Notes: generated from the letters alone by a model not told the origin. DNA of 64,000 nt from Monoplex corrugatus (GCA_030674185.1 JAPXFY010000031.1:1439908-1503907); one strand, 5' to 3'; positions 22,036-33,939 are shown, numbered from the stretch's first letter. Translations and numbers: made by a program.

Positions 22036-22500
22036 AATTTAGTGAATATGTGACGAAAGCTTCAACTTCATTTACAACAGCAATTTCCCAGAACTTGCAG
22101 GAATCAGTGCAACCTTCTGCAATGGTTGGATATAAGGAAACTCCTACTATTTTGCCATAAAACAAAATATATGACAATAATGGTCTAGCAGTTGTGTTCA
22201 TAACAACTGTAGCAGCACCAACCTGATCATTTCCGCACAATTTCTAAAGGAGCTCATAAACTACATTTAGAAGACAGCAATGTGCACACACTTTCTCGCT
22301 GCATGTAAAACAAGGTTTGCTGATGATTGCAACAGAATTTGGAGTATTTAACACCGCTGACGACTTCTGCATGAATCGACAGTATAACCCAGTTCTTTTC
22401 AGAGTTCAGGTCGAGCGAACAAGTTTGTTTTTCGTTGTTTTTGTTTTTAGGGATTTGTTCCTTTATTGTATAGTCAGATTGTATTAGTTCAAGAAAGTCT
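22036..22500. other. Unassigned spacer
   Basis: No gene or repeat recognised on either strand. Confidence 0.5.
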
Positions 22501-22501
22501 G

Positions 22502-23100
22502 TTTTGTCACAGAAATCTGTACTGCAATGCTGCACGTTTTGTCACAGAAATCTGTACTGCAATGCTGCACGTTTTGTCACAGAAATCTGTACTGCAATGC
22601 TGCACGTTTTGTCACAGAAATCTGTACTGTAATGCTGCACGTTTTATCACAGAAATCTGTACTGCAATGCTGCACGTTTTGTCACAGAAATCTGTACTGC
22701 AATGCTGCACGTTTTGTCACAGAAATCTGTACTGCAATGCTGCACGTTTTGTCACAGAAACCTGCACTGCAATGCTGCACGTTTTGTCACAGAAATCTGT
22801 ACTGCAATGCTGCACGTTTTGTCACAGAAATCTGTACTGCAATGCTGCACGTTTTGTCACAGAAATCTGTACTGCAATGCTGCACGTTTTGTCACAGAAA
22901 CCTGTACTGCAATGCTGCACGTTTTGTCACAGAAACCTGTACTGCAATGCTGCACGTTTTGTCACAGAAATCTGTACTGCAATGCTGCACGTTTTGTCAC
23001 AGAAACCTGTACTGCAATGCTGCACGTTTTGTCACAGAAATCTGTACTGCAATGCTGCACGTTTTGTCACAGAAATATGTACTGCAATGCTGCACGTTTT
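22502..23100. repeat. 35-bp satellite array
   Basis: About 17 nearly identical copies of TTTTGTCACAGAAATCTGTA CTGCAATGCTGCACG. Variants are mostly single transitions (ATCTG/ACCTG, TGTACTG/TGCACTG). The unit has no stop codon in any plus-strand frame, so three overlapping open frames of 155-230 codons arise. None shows evidence of being a gene. Confidence 0.97.
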
Positions 23101-23765
23101 CGATTCAGTTACACTGCACCTGTATTAGTTGTAAGTTTCTTACTGATTATCATTTGGATCACGTCCTGAAATCTACTTTCCTCAAAAGAAAACTGACATC
23201 TTCAGTTTTGATGTGTTGAAATCTGTTATGTCTTTTCTCAGACTGAAACACCAACACGGATCAGCATGGAGGTCTTACCAATGTTAAGCTTATCGTAGTT
23301 TAACAAAACACTGGTTGTAGTTTGGAGCAGCGATATCCTTTAACCACACTCGAGAAGTTGTCACAGTTCTTCATTTCATAGCTCTGATTTTTGCTGGAAT
23401 TTGAGTTCGTTAATGAATTCTTCAAATGATCACTTAAAATACTTGTCATTGTTCAACACCGCAGGTTCTTCTATGCCTCTGGGCGTGCAACAGCAACCAC
23501 CTCTTTTTTCTTTTTTATGAAGGGACAAACTCACTGAATGTTGGAGGTTGCACACTGAGTAGACTATTAGAAAAGGAAATAAAATGAACTAAATCACCGG
23601 CCAGAAAATTTCCATTTCTTTCTTATGGAGTTAACACGTTCAGCGGTGACTCAGCTTTGTGGTGTTACAGAATGACACTGACAGCAGACCTGTCTGCCAA
23701 AACTGTTTGACATTGCAGTGTCCGCCCATGTCCAACAAAAACAGGACAACTATAAGGAACAGTGA
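23101..23765. other. Unassigned spacer
   Basis: No gene or repeat recognised before the LINE. Confidence 0.5.
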
Positions 23766-23769
23766 TGAC

Positions 23770-24965
23770 TGATGACATTTCTGGGCCCCTGCATAGTTGG
23801 TTGGACCATTTCCTAACCAGAAGGCTCATGAAGGTAGTGGTGGATGGTGAAGAGTCAAAGGAAGTGACTGTGGACTCGGGAGTACCTCAAGGTACCGTGC
23901 TAGGACCCTTACTGTTCCTCTGTCACTGAACGACCTTCCAGACTGTGTCAAGTCGCAGGTTCGTTTGTTTGCTGATGACTGCCTCCTGTACCGACCAATC
24001 ACTTGCCAACAGGACTATCACACTCTGCAGTCTGATCTTAAGGAGCTGGAGAAGTGGGCTCATGTATGGGGCATGAGGTTTAATGCAAAAAAATGCTACA
24101 TCCTCAGCATCAGACCCAGGTCATCACACTTCTACATGCTAAACAACGAGATCCTGCAGCAAGTTCCCTGCAATCCATACCTCGGAGTCACCCTCACTGA
24201 CGAACTCAAATGGACGGCACACATTGACAACATCGTCAAGAAAGCAAGCTCGACCCTGGGGTTCCTACGAAGGAACCTACACTGCTGCCCAGCTCAAAGT
24301 AGGCGCACAGCGTACATCTCCCTGGTGAGATCACCCTTGAGTACAGTTCGTCAGTGTGGGACCCGTTCCTCCAGAAGGATGTTGATAGGCTGGAGAGCAT
24401 CCAAAGGCGTGCAGGCCTCGCTTCATCACCCAGAATTACAAAGACCGCACCCCTGGATGCATCACAACCATTCTGAAGCAGCAGAATTTACCACCACTGC
24501 AGACCAGGAGGAAGGAGCAACGCCTTACCCTGTTCTTCAAGATCGTCAGGGGGGAAATCCCAGCCATACCAGCAGAGCAGTTTCTCAGACCTGTGGCCAA
24601 ATCAAAAAGGAAAATAATACCACGCTTAGAGAAGGACCACGTAACAACTAATATAGTATCAACCATGGCCAGAAACAACAACAGGTGCTTCGTGGTTGAA
24701 CGCTCAAACACCACCACCTTTAGGAATTCTTTCTTCCCTCGAACGACAACAGAGTGGAATGGTCTGCCAGACGATATCATCACCTTATCGTCGGCACACC
24801 AGTTCAGGATGGCTGTGTCTGGCCTCAGATGCAGCGCAAAACCAGCCTGCTGAACGAGGAGGGGGCCCCAGTGACCATACTAGATGGTGCTGGGGGTCGG
24901 CTAGGCCAACTGATTGTACCAACTTTCAGCTAAAGTGAAGCCTGCCGACGGTCAGTCCCCCCCCC
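23770..24965 (+). pseudogene. Jockey/CR1-group LINE ORF2 3' half
   Basis: Plus-strand frames encode the second half of a reverse transcriptase. SGVPQGTVLGPLLFLC is followed by a frameshift, VRLFADDCLLYRPI (catalytic DD), WGMRFNAKKC, NPYLGVTLTDELKW, ASSTLGFLRRNL and TAYISLVRS. After another shift at about 24,335 come LEYSSSVWDPFLQKDVDRLE and, further on, FRNSFFPRTTTEWNGLPDD. At least three frame changes separate these blocks. The ORF ends at 24,853 and the 3' UTR leads to poly-C and poly-A tracts near 24,957-24,990. It is 5'-truncated within the RT and inactive. Confidence 0.85.
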
Positions 24966-24989
24966 CCCCAAAAAAAAAATCTCTTTTTT

Positions 24990-25200
24990 TTTTTCTAAAG
25001 TTAGGAATCCTGTGTGCTCTCCCCCAGTTTTTCCCCCGTTGGCGCGTATATCCAGAATTGGATTCTGCCGACGTCTACACATCAAGATCAAGATCAAGAC
25101 ATCAAGATAGCATTGTTGTGACATCATGGCGTCATTAAATGATGACGTCATAGATTTGCTTATTAGTGCGTCAAAGGTGATTCATTTTTAATTTTCAAAA
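24990..25200. other. Unassigned spacer
   Basis: A short ATCAAGATCAAGA repeat near 25,080; no gene. Confidence 0.5.
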
Positions 25201-25201
25201 C

Positions 25202-25265
25202 GTGTGTGTGCGTGCATGCGTGCATGCGTGCGTGTGTGTGTGTGTGTGTGTTTGTTTGTGTGTGT

Positions 25266-25304
<39 letters not shown>

Positions 25305-25323
25305 GTGTGTGGGTGTGTGGTGT

Positions 25324-25367
<44 letters not shown>

Positions 25368-25378
25368 TGTGTGTGTGT
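25202..25378. repeat. (TG)n-(TA)n-(TG)n microsatellite
   Basis: Compound dinucleotide tract. Confidence 0.97.
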
Positions 25379-25379
25379 T

Positions 25380-25990
25380 CTCTTCGGTAAAATTCTTAGT
25401 AATGCGCATAAAGCAGTCTCAGTGCACTTGGGAAAATAGAGACTACCTGGGAGTTATGTTCTGTATAAAATACCAATACACAATATCAGTACATGTACTA
25501 CCGCAGTGGAATCGATGGAGGCAATAATCAACAAATAGACAAGGATGTGGCTTGATGTCTCACCTGGTCCCATTGATGATGTGCTCGATTGTCACCAGGT
25601 AAACCTCACGATAACCTAAGATGAGTCAAAGAGAGAGAGAGCATGCAAGAGAGAGTGAGAGCAAGAGTGAGAGAGAGAAAGAGAGGGAGAAAGAGAGAGC
25701 GAAAGGGAGAGAGGGAAAGAGAGAGAGAGAGAGATAAACCATAAATTGCAATCAGACGCTCCAGCAACCTCCTACATTGCAAGAAGTAGCAAACTGTGGC
25801 CTGAAAAAGCTGTGACATCAGGGAGCGGGATCTGTTGGATGTATCGCTTGACTGCACAGCAGATCTTCCAAAATGAACAGCAACAACAACAACGAAACTC
25901 CCAGAAATCATTATAAAAACTGGCATGACACCAGATATAGTTCTTCATTCCCATTCATTTAAAACAATTCTTTCTGATCACACTAACAGT
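25380..25990. other. Unassigned spacer with (GA)n
   Basis: A GA-rich tract occupies 25,630-25,735. No gene recognised in the rest. Confidence 0.55.
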
Positions 25991-25991
25991 C

Positions 25992-27060
25992 ATGATTATA
26001 ATGTACCCTGTCGCATGGTGTTGGCAATCATGGCCCTCTCCATATGAATCTAGCCTTTGTCGCTGCAAGTACTTCTCCCACCCTCTCTGTCTTCATCCAC
26101 TGCGCAAGTCCATCCAATATTTTCTCTGTGGGTCTACCTGGTGCTTTTTTCCCTCCAGCTTTCCTGTTGTTACTAGTTGCTCTAATTTCTCTTGCCTCAT
26201 AAAATGTCCTATAAATGTTGCTTGTCTTTTCCTAATCTTCTTCATTAATGTTCTTTTGTGTCTGCCTCCTTCAGGACGGTCTCATTGTTTTCTTTGCTGT
26301 CCATGGAACTCTAAGTATTCTTTTTAAAGAAACCACATTTCAGCTGCCTCAATCTTGTTCTGAGTGCGTGTTGACTGCCCAGACTTCACATCCGTACAAC
26401 GATCACCTGTCTCACCTGTTGGCGTCACCAGGTTCGGTGTTGGCTGCTCCACATCTGAACACCACCATCTCCCTCCAGGCCACCCTGTCTGGACTTTTGT
26501 GGACACTTTCTTGAATATTTAGGCCACCGATGTTGGTTATGTTCCCGATATATTAGATTAGAAGTCTACCTTTCTTCCTTTTTACCATTTTTTTCCTTGA
26601 AAGATGGTTGCCATGAGCTCTGTGTTTTTGCTGCGTGACACAAGGCCACTGTGTTTTAGTCTTCTCTTGTTGATGTCTGCTAGTAGTTTTCTGCTGGTAT
26701 TATGTTCTTCCAGGACACTGTCATTAATTCTTCTGTCTGTCCATTTGACACTTACTAGTCTCTGACAAAACCATATCTGTGTTGCTTCAATTCTTCTGCA
26801 ATCAGTATTTCTCAGAGTCCAGGCTTTGCAGCCATAAATCATGACTGGCCAGATCACACATTTTAAAAGGCAAAATTTCAGGCCATTTGGTAAAGTACAA
26901 CAATATCGGTTATACATAACTCTCAAGAGGTTTCTTCCTGGTGGTGTTAGTTGATAGGCATTTGTTGGTAAGAATGATTTTCATTTTCTTGAATGCTGTT
27001 TTAGCTTGGCTGATTCTATTGGCTATTTCTGATGTGCATCTATCCCAGTGGGTTGCAGGC
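25992..27060 (-). pseudogene. RTE-type LINE 3' end, interrupted by a second LINE fragment
   Basis: On the minus strand 25,992-26,401 encodes the ORF2 C-terminal tail of an RTE family whose best copy lies at 31,735-32,510 (KKTNETVLKEADT, IRKRQATFIGHF). It stops in the middle of the W-T-VN region at GTACAAC (26,395-26,401). The family resumes after a second GTACAAC at 26,895 with TTGATAGGCATTTGTTGGTA and runs to about 27,060. Between them lies about 490 bp of other sequence. It includes a minus-strand frame (26,582-26,926) with MIYGCKAWTLR, TQIWFCQRL and KWTDRRINDSVLEE, the equivalent tail of a different RTE family. All pieces are broken. Confidence 0.78.
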
Positions 27061-27680
27061 GGTGCATTATGAATGGCCTTCAGATATAGTGTGGTCTGCT
27101 CTGAAATAAGCCAAGCTTGCCTGGACAAATATACTGTTTGTCCTAGACTGACTAGCAATGGTTTCCATAAGGATGAGGTGGGGAGGCACTTGGTAAGGCC
27201 ATACCTAGAAAATACCCTGTGTCAAGAGTTACCAGCCAGAATGGCATATCTAAAAAGGAACAAAAAAGACAAATACATCATTCTGACTGGGAAACCTCAA
27301 TGTCCTACGATGGAGCCATCACACTCGGGCAGGTAAGGGCCGCCCAGAGAACTAAACTTTTGTGACCACAAGTAGGCTGAAGACAGAGGTACCACGCTTG
27401 CAAGCGTCTTCTAACAAACCATGGTGTTATATGACATAAGGAAAATGTCCGCAAGATCATCATTTACACCTACCTATTCAGGTTCAATTCTAATTGAGCA
27501 ACGCTGGGTCCTGCACCTGAACAAGACCCATCCACAGTTGCTGGATATCCTTCCTGTCTGTCTTGTTGTACCAGTAGTCATAGGAGGAAAGCCACTGACA
27601 GATCTTCTGACTACTGGTCTTCATGACTGTCTGCAGAAACTGGGGAAAAGGGTCATATTATTCGCCTGAGACATGTAGAT
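27061..27680. other. Unassigned region
   Basis: Two short plus-strand frames (27,073-27,336 and 27,421-27,669) are open but match nothing I recognise. A TA-rich patch is absent and no splice pattern is convincing. Confidence 0.4.
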
Positions 27681-27684
27681 AGTA

Positions 27685-27835
27685 CACACAGACGCACGCA
27701 CGCACCCCCCACACACATATATAACACACACACATACACATACACACATGCACACAGATACACACACACACACACACACACACATGCACACACACAAACA
27801 CACACACGCACACACACATATACAAACACATACAA
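27685..27835. repeat. (CA)n tract
   Basis: Interrupted CA run. Confidence 0.93.
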
Positions 27836-28570
27836 GGCAGAATCGAACCCACACAAGCCCAACATCTTACTCACTTAATCCATCGCGCATGTCTATTTCG
27901 TTTCATTCCCCCTCCCCCTCCAAAAACTGAAACCTCAGTTTAAATCTGTACTTTGTAATATCAAACTGAATGGTGCATTGCCCGTGAAATTAGCAGTAAA
28001 TTCATGTTTAACAGAAATTTCAAAACAAATTTCGGAACAGATGTATCACATGTAACCTGATGTTTATGTCCCTCCTCTGATTCGATTCTGATGTGGTTAT
28101 CACAGACTTGAAATCAAACTGGGTAGACATAGGGGAATGTTTGTCAGAGGAACTCAGAATCACAAAACCTGTGACATGTAAGCAGTAGGAGATGAGTTCC
28201 ATTTTAATTTCTAGTGTCCAAAATACCCCGTAACTCGGAAACAGTCTTTATCTAGAAGGTATCTCTGTGCAATCTTTGTTCTCATTTTGTAATCTTTTGA
28301 AAGCTAACTAGCGTTATATTGAAATCAGCAAGTTATCAGATGTGAACATGCTTAATTAATATCTTTCTCTTTTTTGTGCCATACTTCACTGAGTTATGTT
28401 TGATATTGGTTTTGTTGTCCTCTATACCCCAGCTAAGGGTCAATAGATTTAACACTTTGAAAATTGAATTTTAAACTATGCATTCAGATTTCGTCAATTA
28501 CTTTTCCATCAGTTTCTAAAATGTACAACGCCTTTTAATGTTAATATTTGGCTATAATGTTTGACAACAC
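27836..28570. other. Unassigned spacer
   Basis: No gene or known repeat seen. Confidence 0.5.
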
Positions 28571-28571
28571 A

Positions 28572-28682
28572 GTTCTCACTTTGCGTGTTGACTGTCCATG
28601 GCCTCACATCGGTACAACAGTATTGGTTCAACATAACACTCAAGAACTCTCTACCTGATGTTAATTGATGTTTGTGACTCGA
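28572..28682 (-). pseudogene. RTE-type LINE scrap
   Basis: About 110 bp matching the minus-strand RTE family at 32,100-32,190: GTTGACTGTCCATGGCCTCAC (there GTTGACTGTCCACACCTCAC), ACATAACACTCAAGAACTCTC and CCTGATGTTAATTGAT. Too short to code. Confidence 0.7.
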
Positions 28683-28918
28683 AAAATCAGTTTTGAATAC
28701 TGTTATTGTTAAATTGTATTTACGTCCCTGCAAAGTGCCATTAGTGATTATCGTGTAGCTTCTTTCGTCCTCTGACCAACATAGCTGTAGGTAACATTGA
28801 CAGTGTGGAGTCATTTATATATCATTCGAAAGTAAATTTCATGATCTCCCCACTGATGATAATAATTTGATAACACTGACAACTACTTAGTCCCTTTTGT
28901 GAGTATGGGTCACATATA
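28683..28918. other. Unassigned spacer
   Basis: Nothing recognised. Confidence 0.45.
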
Positions 28919-28919
28919 T

Positions 28920-28943
28920 AATAGTGTGTGTGTGTGTGTGTGT

Positions 28944-28983
<40 letters not shown>

Positions 28984-29252
28984 GTGTGTGTGTGTGTGTG
29001 TACTGAGGTGTGTGTATGTGTGTGTGTTTGCATGTGTGTGATGTGTGCGTGCGTGCGCGCGCGCTTGAGTGCATGTGTGTGTTTGGGCATGGGTGTGTAT
29101 GTGTTGGTGTGTGTTTATGTGTGTGTGTATGTGTGTGCGTGTGCGAGGCGCGCGCGTGCGCGTGGTGTGTGATATTGTGTGTTTGTGTATATGTCTGAAT
29201 GTGTGCGTGCGTGTGGAGCGCGCAAGCGCGCATGCACGCGCGTGTGTATGTA
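28920..29252. repeat. (TG)n with GCGC blocks
   Basis: TG run interrupted by TGCGCGCGC-type alternating purine-pyrimidine blocks, a sequence with Z-DNA potential. Confidence 0.94.
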
Positions 29253-30723
29253 GTTTGTAAATGTTCTTTCTGTTTGCCAACAATCGATATTTGACGGTAA
29301 TGAACAACGACAATATATTGTCAGTGTTTAGCAGAGCCAATAAATCTCTGGTGTCACTGACTGCAGAGCATCCTGCAGGTGGAGGTCGTACATCATCTGT
29401 TGGTTGGTTAGATGGACCTTAACGTGTCATCAGTCGTAGTGGTGTATGTCACGTCTGTCCTTTATTTATTAAGTAATCCGGGAAAATTTGCAGTTATCTT
29501 ATGGCTGTGGTTGTTGTGAAATGCACATGAAAACAGTTCTGGTGTTGACACTGGCTTCGTTCAGCGTGTTTCTTTTTAGATAAATAAAAGCTTCGCTATA
29601 ATTGTGTACTTGGGGTGAGCTACATTAAAACTGGCCTTCTCACCATCCCATCTTAACATCATTGTAATCCTATACCGATGTCCCCCTTCCCTGGTTCCCT
29701 GAGATGGTTATCCCCTTTAGCCATATCATTCAGGAGGGTGCAGAAGTGAACACTGAACCAAATCAATCAATCAGACTGTGTACCTTTACTTGAAAAAGAA
29801 TGTTACAGCGTTTGAACTGAGAGAAACAGATCATTCACAGTAGTTCTCGTTTATGTAAACTGAAGTTTGGCGTTTCATTGTGTGGTCTTGATTAGAAGAC
29901 TATCATTCAGTGCAGTTCCTGTTTGTGTAGACCAACGTTTGCCATTGATTGAGTGGTTTAACTAAAAGAGTCCAGACAAAAACACAAAAAAGAATCAGAA
30001 CGCGTGTTTAATAGACTTTTCTCACACTGGATGAAGCACCAGGGAAGTTTCAGTCCTTTTCTCTGAATTTTTGTACTTGGTGTTTGCTCGTTTGTAATCA
30101 TACGCTTGACAAAGGCCAGTTGGCCGAAAATTTGCGCCTGTCTCGTCTGGTTGTATTAAATACGCATTCTGATAATTTTTTTTGTTTTTTTCTTCTGGTT
30201 CCCGTTTGCTTGAACGCAGACAGTCACACTTGTTTTGGATGTCGTTTGTGAGACTGAAATCTACATTTCTTTGAGTAATTTTCAGTAATAGAGAATTAAT
30301 TCAATGCATTGCTTTTCATGTAGACTGAAATATGGCATTTCATCACGCAGTTTGAATGAGAGAGCTATTATTCAACATGTTCTCTTGTGATAAATTGCGA
30401 AGAATAGTCAATGCCAGGGGCATATCCTTAGATTATATGCACGAATGCCTCGATATGTGTATTTAATCTTCTTTTCCAGTGATTTTTTTTCGTTGATATC
30501 TTGTGTACGTTTTGTGGTGTCTAGAGTATCATGCCTGGCCAAGTCATGACTGTTTGAGTACCCCCTGTGGTTGTAGTAAAGCAACGCTGGGAGCTTCTGA
30601 ATGCTACTTGTTGAGACTATAGTAAGGGAACAAAACTGTTGACTTACACAAGCTTAGGTGGCAATAGAGAGATGAGGCCCAGAATAAGGCAAGAGAGGGT
30701 TCTTCCATTCTCTATTGGTCCGG
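29253..30723. other. Unassigned region
   Basis: No gene recognised. AAAGGCCAGTTGGCCGAAA at about 30,112 is a short inverted repeat that recalls the motif at 17,122. Confidence 0.45.
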
Positions 30724-30878
30724 CGGTTGGGCTGGACCTGGTTGGTGCGTGTTGTGTAGGCATGTCCCGGGGTTTGTCATCTGTCCACCTTGACATTCTG
30801 TTTGTAAACAAGGTAACGTGATAACTGGGTCTAAATGGGTCATGCAGCGGACAGGCAGCCTTCCTTGCTTGATGAAAT
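30724..30878 (+). repeat. Dispersed repeat family A, copy 2
   Basis: Second copy of the repeat at 4,453-4,604, in the same orientation and roughly three-quarters identical by eye. Confidence 0.7.
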
Positions 30879-31184
30879 AGCTATCATTTGGCTTCAGGAG
30901 CTTGGAAGGTCCAAGAGAGGTGAGGCATTGTTGCTGTGGTTCCATTAAGCATCCTCGGGTGTTTCTTGTTAACATGTACGTTTTGAAAAGCGAGATAACT
31001 TTCCAACCAGCACCCTATCACACTTCTCAACACTGTTATAAATTCTAGCCAAACCGTGGCATCGAAACTCAATAATGTGGCACTCAAACTTACATCACAT
31101 AACTGTGTAGCTTCATCAAAGATCAAGACATCGCAACGATCTCTAGAGTCATGACGAAACAATTCATTACAATAATAATACAAA

Positions 31185-31720
31185 CCTTCCTGACATTTTC
31201 TTAAGTATTGATTTCACTAAAGCCTTTGATACAATCTGAAAATCTTTCATTCTGAAGTCTCAAACTCTATGGGCTTGACATACACTTCTGTCAACAGATC
31301 AGCTCACCAATCAGTCAAACAGAAAGTTCCATAAACCATTACAGAAGGCTTTCCGATACATATAGAGTTGAAAGTGGCATTCATCAGGGCTGCTCTCTAT
31401 CCCCTTTTTTTTAATTCATTCTAGAGATCCTAACAAGTAAAATTCGACAAAAGGGACATTAAAGGCATCAAACTCACAAACAGACTGGTATCAAACCCCA
31501 TCAGCAATGGTGGTCATCATGGCCTCATTCAAACAAACAAACAAACAATAAATATCAAGCAATAAGCGGATGACACAACACTCATCCTGCATGACACATC
31601 CGGTAAAACAGACAACATCAATTGTTTCTTTTTCAACTGGTTTATGATATGTTAAATTTAGAAAATGACAGAAAGAGAACATCAACTGGCTGATCTCACT
31701 GGCAAAAGAATTACATCAGC
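31185..31720 (+). pseudogene. L1/Tx1-like LINE reverse transcriptase scrap
   Basis: Several frames must be combined. DFTKAFDTI occurs near 31,205, then a SSPISQTESSINHYRR-like stretch. RVESGIHQGCSLSPFF, KIRQKGHIKGIKLTN and ADDTTLILHDTSGK (catalytic DD, near 31,570) follow. The HQGC-LSP motif with KG-KLTN spacing is that of L1/Tx1-type RTs. Multiple frameshifts and stops make it a relic. Confidence 0.7.
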
Positions 31721-31721
31721 A

Positions 31722-32510
31722 AACATCATCATCATCATCATGTGCCCTGCCACATGGCATTGGTGATCATGGCTCTCCATATGTATCTATCCCTTGTTGC
31801 CGCAAACACATCTTCCACCCTCTCTGTCCTCAGCCACTCTGCAAGTCCGTCCAATATTTTCTTGCTGGGTCTATCTGGTGCTCTCTTTCCCTCCATCTTT
31901 CCTGTTGTGACCAGGTGCTCTAATTCTTTTCCTCATAAAATGGCCTAGAAATGTTGCATGTCTTTTCCTGAGTTTCCTTATGAATGATCTTGTGTCTGCC
32001 TCCATCAAGACTGTCTCGTTTGGCTTCTTTGATGTATATGGAACTCTCAACATTCTTCTTAGAAACCACATCTTGGCTGCCTGATTCTTGTTCTGGCTTT
32101 GCTTGTTGACTGTCCACACCTCACAACCGTGTAACATCATCGGTTCTATATAACATTCAAGAACTCTCTTCCTGATGTTAATTGATAGGCATTTGTTGGT
32201 AAGAATGCTTTTAATCTTCTTGAATGCTGTTTTGGCTCTGGCCAGTTCTGCTGGCTATTTCTGATTGTGCATCTGCCATCTGGTGAGATGATCGTTCCCA
32301 GATATTTAAACTGATCAGCTTGTCTCAAGGTTGTACTGTTTGTTGTTATTTTGCATGAGGGAATTTCATGTTTTTTACTCAGCAAATATAGATGTTCATA
32401 TTCATATTGAAATTCATATTCGTTTCTTTTTGTCACAGTGAATTTTCCATGTGAGACTCGGGATGTTCTTCCTTCGTGCAGCACCACCAGATTTTTTACC
32501 AAGACTTCAG
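31722..32510 (-). pseudogene. RTE-type LINE 3' end, best copy
   Basis: Minus-strand frames give an ORF2 tail. From upstream: TNSTTLRQADQFKYLGTIIS, PDGRCT, RIKSILTNK-like sequence, then MMLHGCEVWTVNKQSQNK, KMWFLRRMLRV and KPNETVLMEADT. RKLRKRHATFLGHFMRK and a basic region end the frame. The 3' end abuts an (ATC)n run at 31,722-31,740, read as (GAT)n on the element strand, a tail shared with the copy at 42,535. The frame changes once between the two halves and no RT palm is present. Confidence 0.82.
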
Positions 32511-32625
32511 AAAGACAAGAAGGCTAATTGGCCTTTAAGGGGTGGGGACTGGAAAATTAACCAATTTTCAACTGGTGTGGAATCTTAAGTGTCCGCAGGC
32601 CAGAAGGTTCATGGGGAAAGTGCTC
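32498..32625 (+). repeat. Dispersed repeat family C, copy 2
   Basis: Second copy of the sequence at 16,690-16,860: GACTTCAGAAAGACAAGAAG GCTAATTGG and GGCCAGAAGGTTCATGGG. Confidence 0.65.
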
Positions 32626-32734
32626 ACATAGACCTAATACTGAAAAAGAATTCAGATTAAGAGACTCCCTCAAATCACATCATGAAGATGCAAACTACAT
32701 ACTGCTCTTTCCATTCCTATTTACCCATCCTTGC

Positions 32735-32874
<140 letters not shown>

Positions 32875-33444
32875 CAGCCTAACCTGAACCCCAAACATTG
32901 AAAGAGATACAGGGGCAGAGACAGAAAGAACGCAGTGTTAATACCACTGAATGCATGTAAAACATAACTAGGCATAAAATAGAAATGTGCCTGATGATGA
33001 TAAAACTACAAAAGAGTACGAAAATAATCCTTGAAAAAAAAAGCAAATAAAAGAGACATGATCAGAACGGGAATCTAGCCGCAATTAATTAACAAACGAG
33101 GTATGACGGATTCCCAGACTTGAATGATGAATGTGACAGAAAGAATAAAGAACCAGTCACTGGCAAACCCCACCCAGAATCCTACACTACCAGAAAAATG
33201 GACTGTGAAAACTCTTAAAGGGCGGAATGAAGAGGATACCGTTAATCAGCACATCAACTGACGGCCGAGGCCAGAAGCAAAAGTGTCACACAAACACTAA
33301 ACACACGGCAGACCTCAACTGTGTGACACAAGTGCTGACCAACTCACCAGATGAGGAAAACACTCAGGGAAAAACTTGGAACCGTCATAACGCCTGCTAC
33401 GAGGGAAGAGACAGAGCAAGAGAAACAGAGAGAGATAAACAGAG
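32875..33444. other. Unassigned spacer
   Basis: A-rich, no gene recognised. Confidence 0.5.
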
Positions 33445-33445
<1 letters not shown>

Positions 33446-33512
<67 letters not shown>

Positions 33513-33631
33513 TGTCTGTGTGTCTGTGTCTGTGTCTGTGTGTGTCTGAGTGTGTCTGTGTGTCTGTATCTGTGTCTATGTCTGTGTGTGTGTGTTGAGT
33601 GTGTGTGTGTGTTGAGTGTGGGTGTGTGTGT

Positions 33632-33670
<39 letters not shown>

Positions 33671-33881
33671 TGTGTGTGTCTGTGTGTGTGTCTGTGTGTG
33701 TCTGAGTGTGTCTGTGTGTCTGTGTCTGTGTCTATGTCTGTGTGTGTGTGTGTGTGTGTGTGTTGAGTGTGTGTGTCTGTGTCTATCAGTTGTGGTATGT
33801 GTTTGTGTGTGTGTGTGTGTTGAGTGTGTGTGTCTGTGTCTATCAGTTGTGGTATGTGTTTGTGTGTGTGTGTGTGTGTGC

Positions 33882-33938
<57 letters not shown>
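33446..33938. repeat. (TG)n with TCTG punctuation
   Basis: About 490 bp of TG with recurring GTCTG and GTTGAGTGTG inserts. It includes a 66-bp duplicated block around CTATCAGTTGTGGTATG. Confidence 0.95.

Positions 33939-33939
<1 letters not shown>

Noticed and set aside
22502..23100. CRISPR-like array
   Set aside because: Copies are contiguous with no unique spacers, and the genome is eukaryotic.
22466..23219. Three overlapping Cys-rich frames of 155-230 codons
   Set aside because: All come from one stop-free 35-bp satellite unit; equal openness in three frames argues against coding.
27421..27669. 82-codon plus-strand frame
   Set aside because: Open but short, no recognisable motif, no splice or promoter support; left as unassigned.
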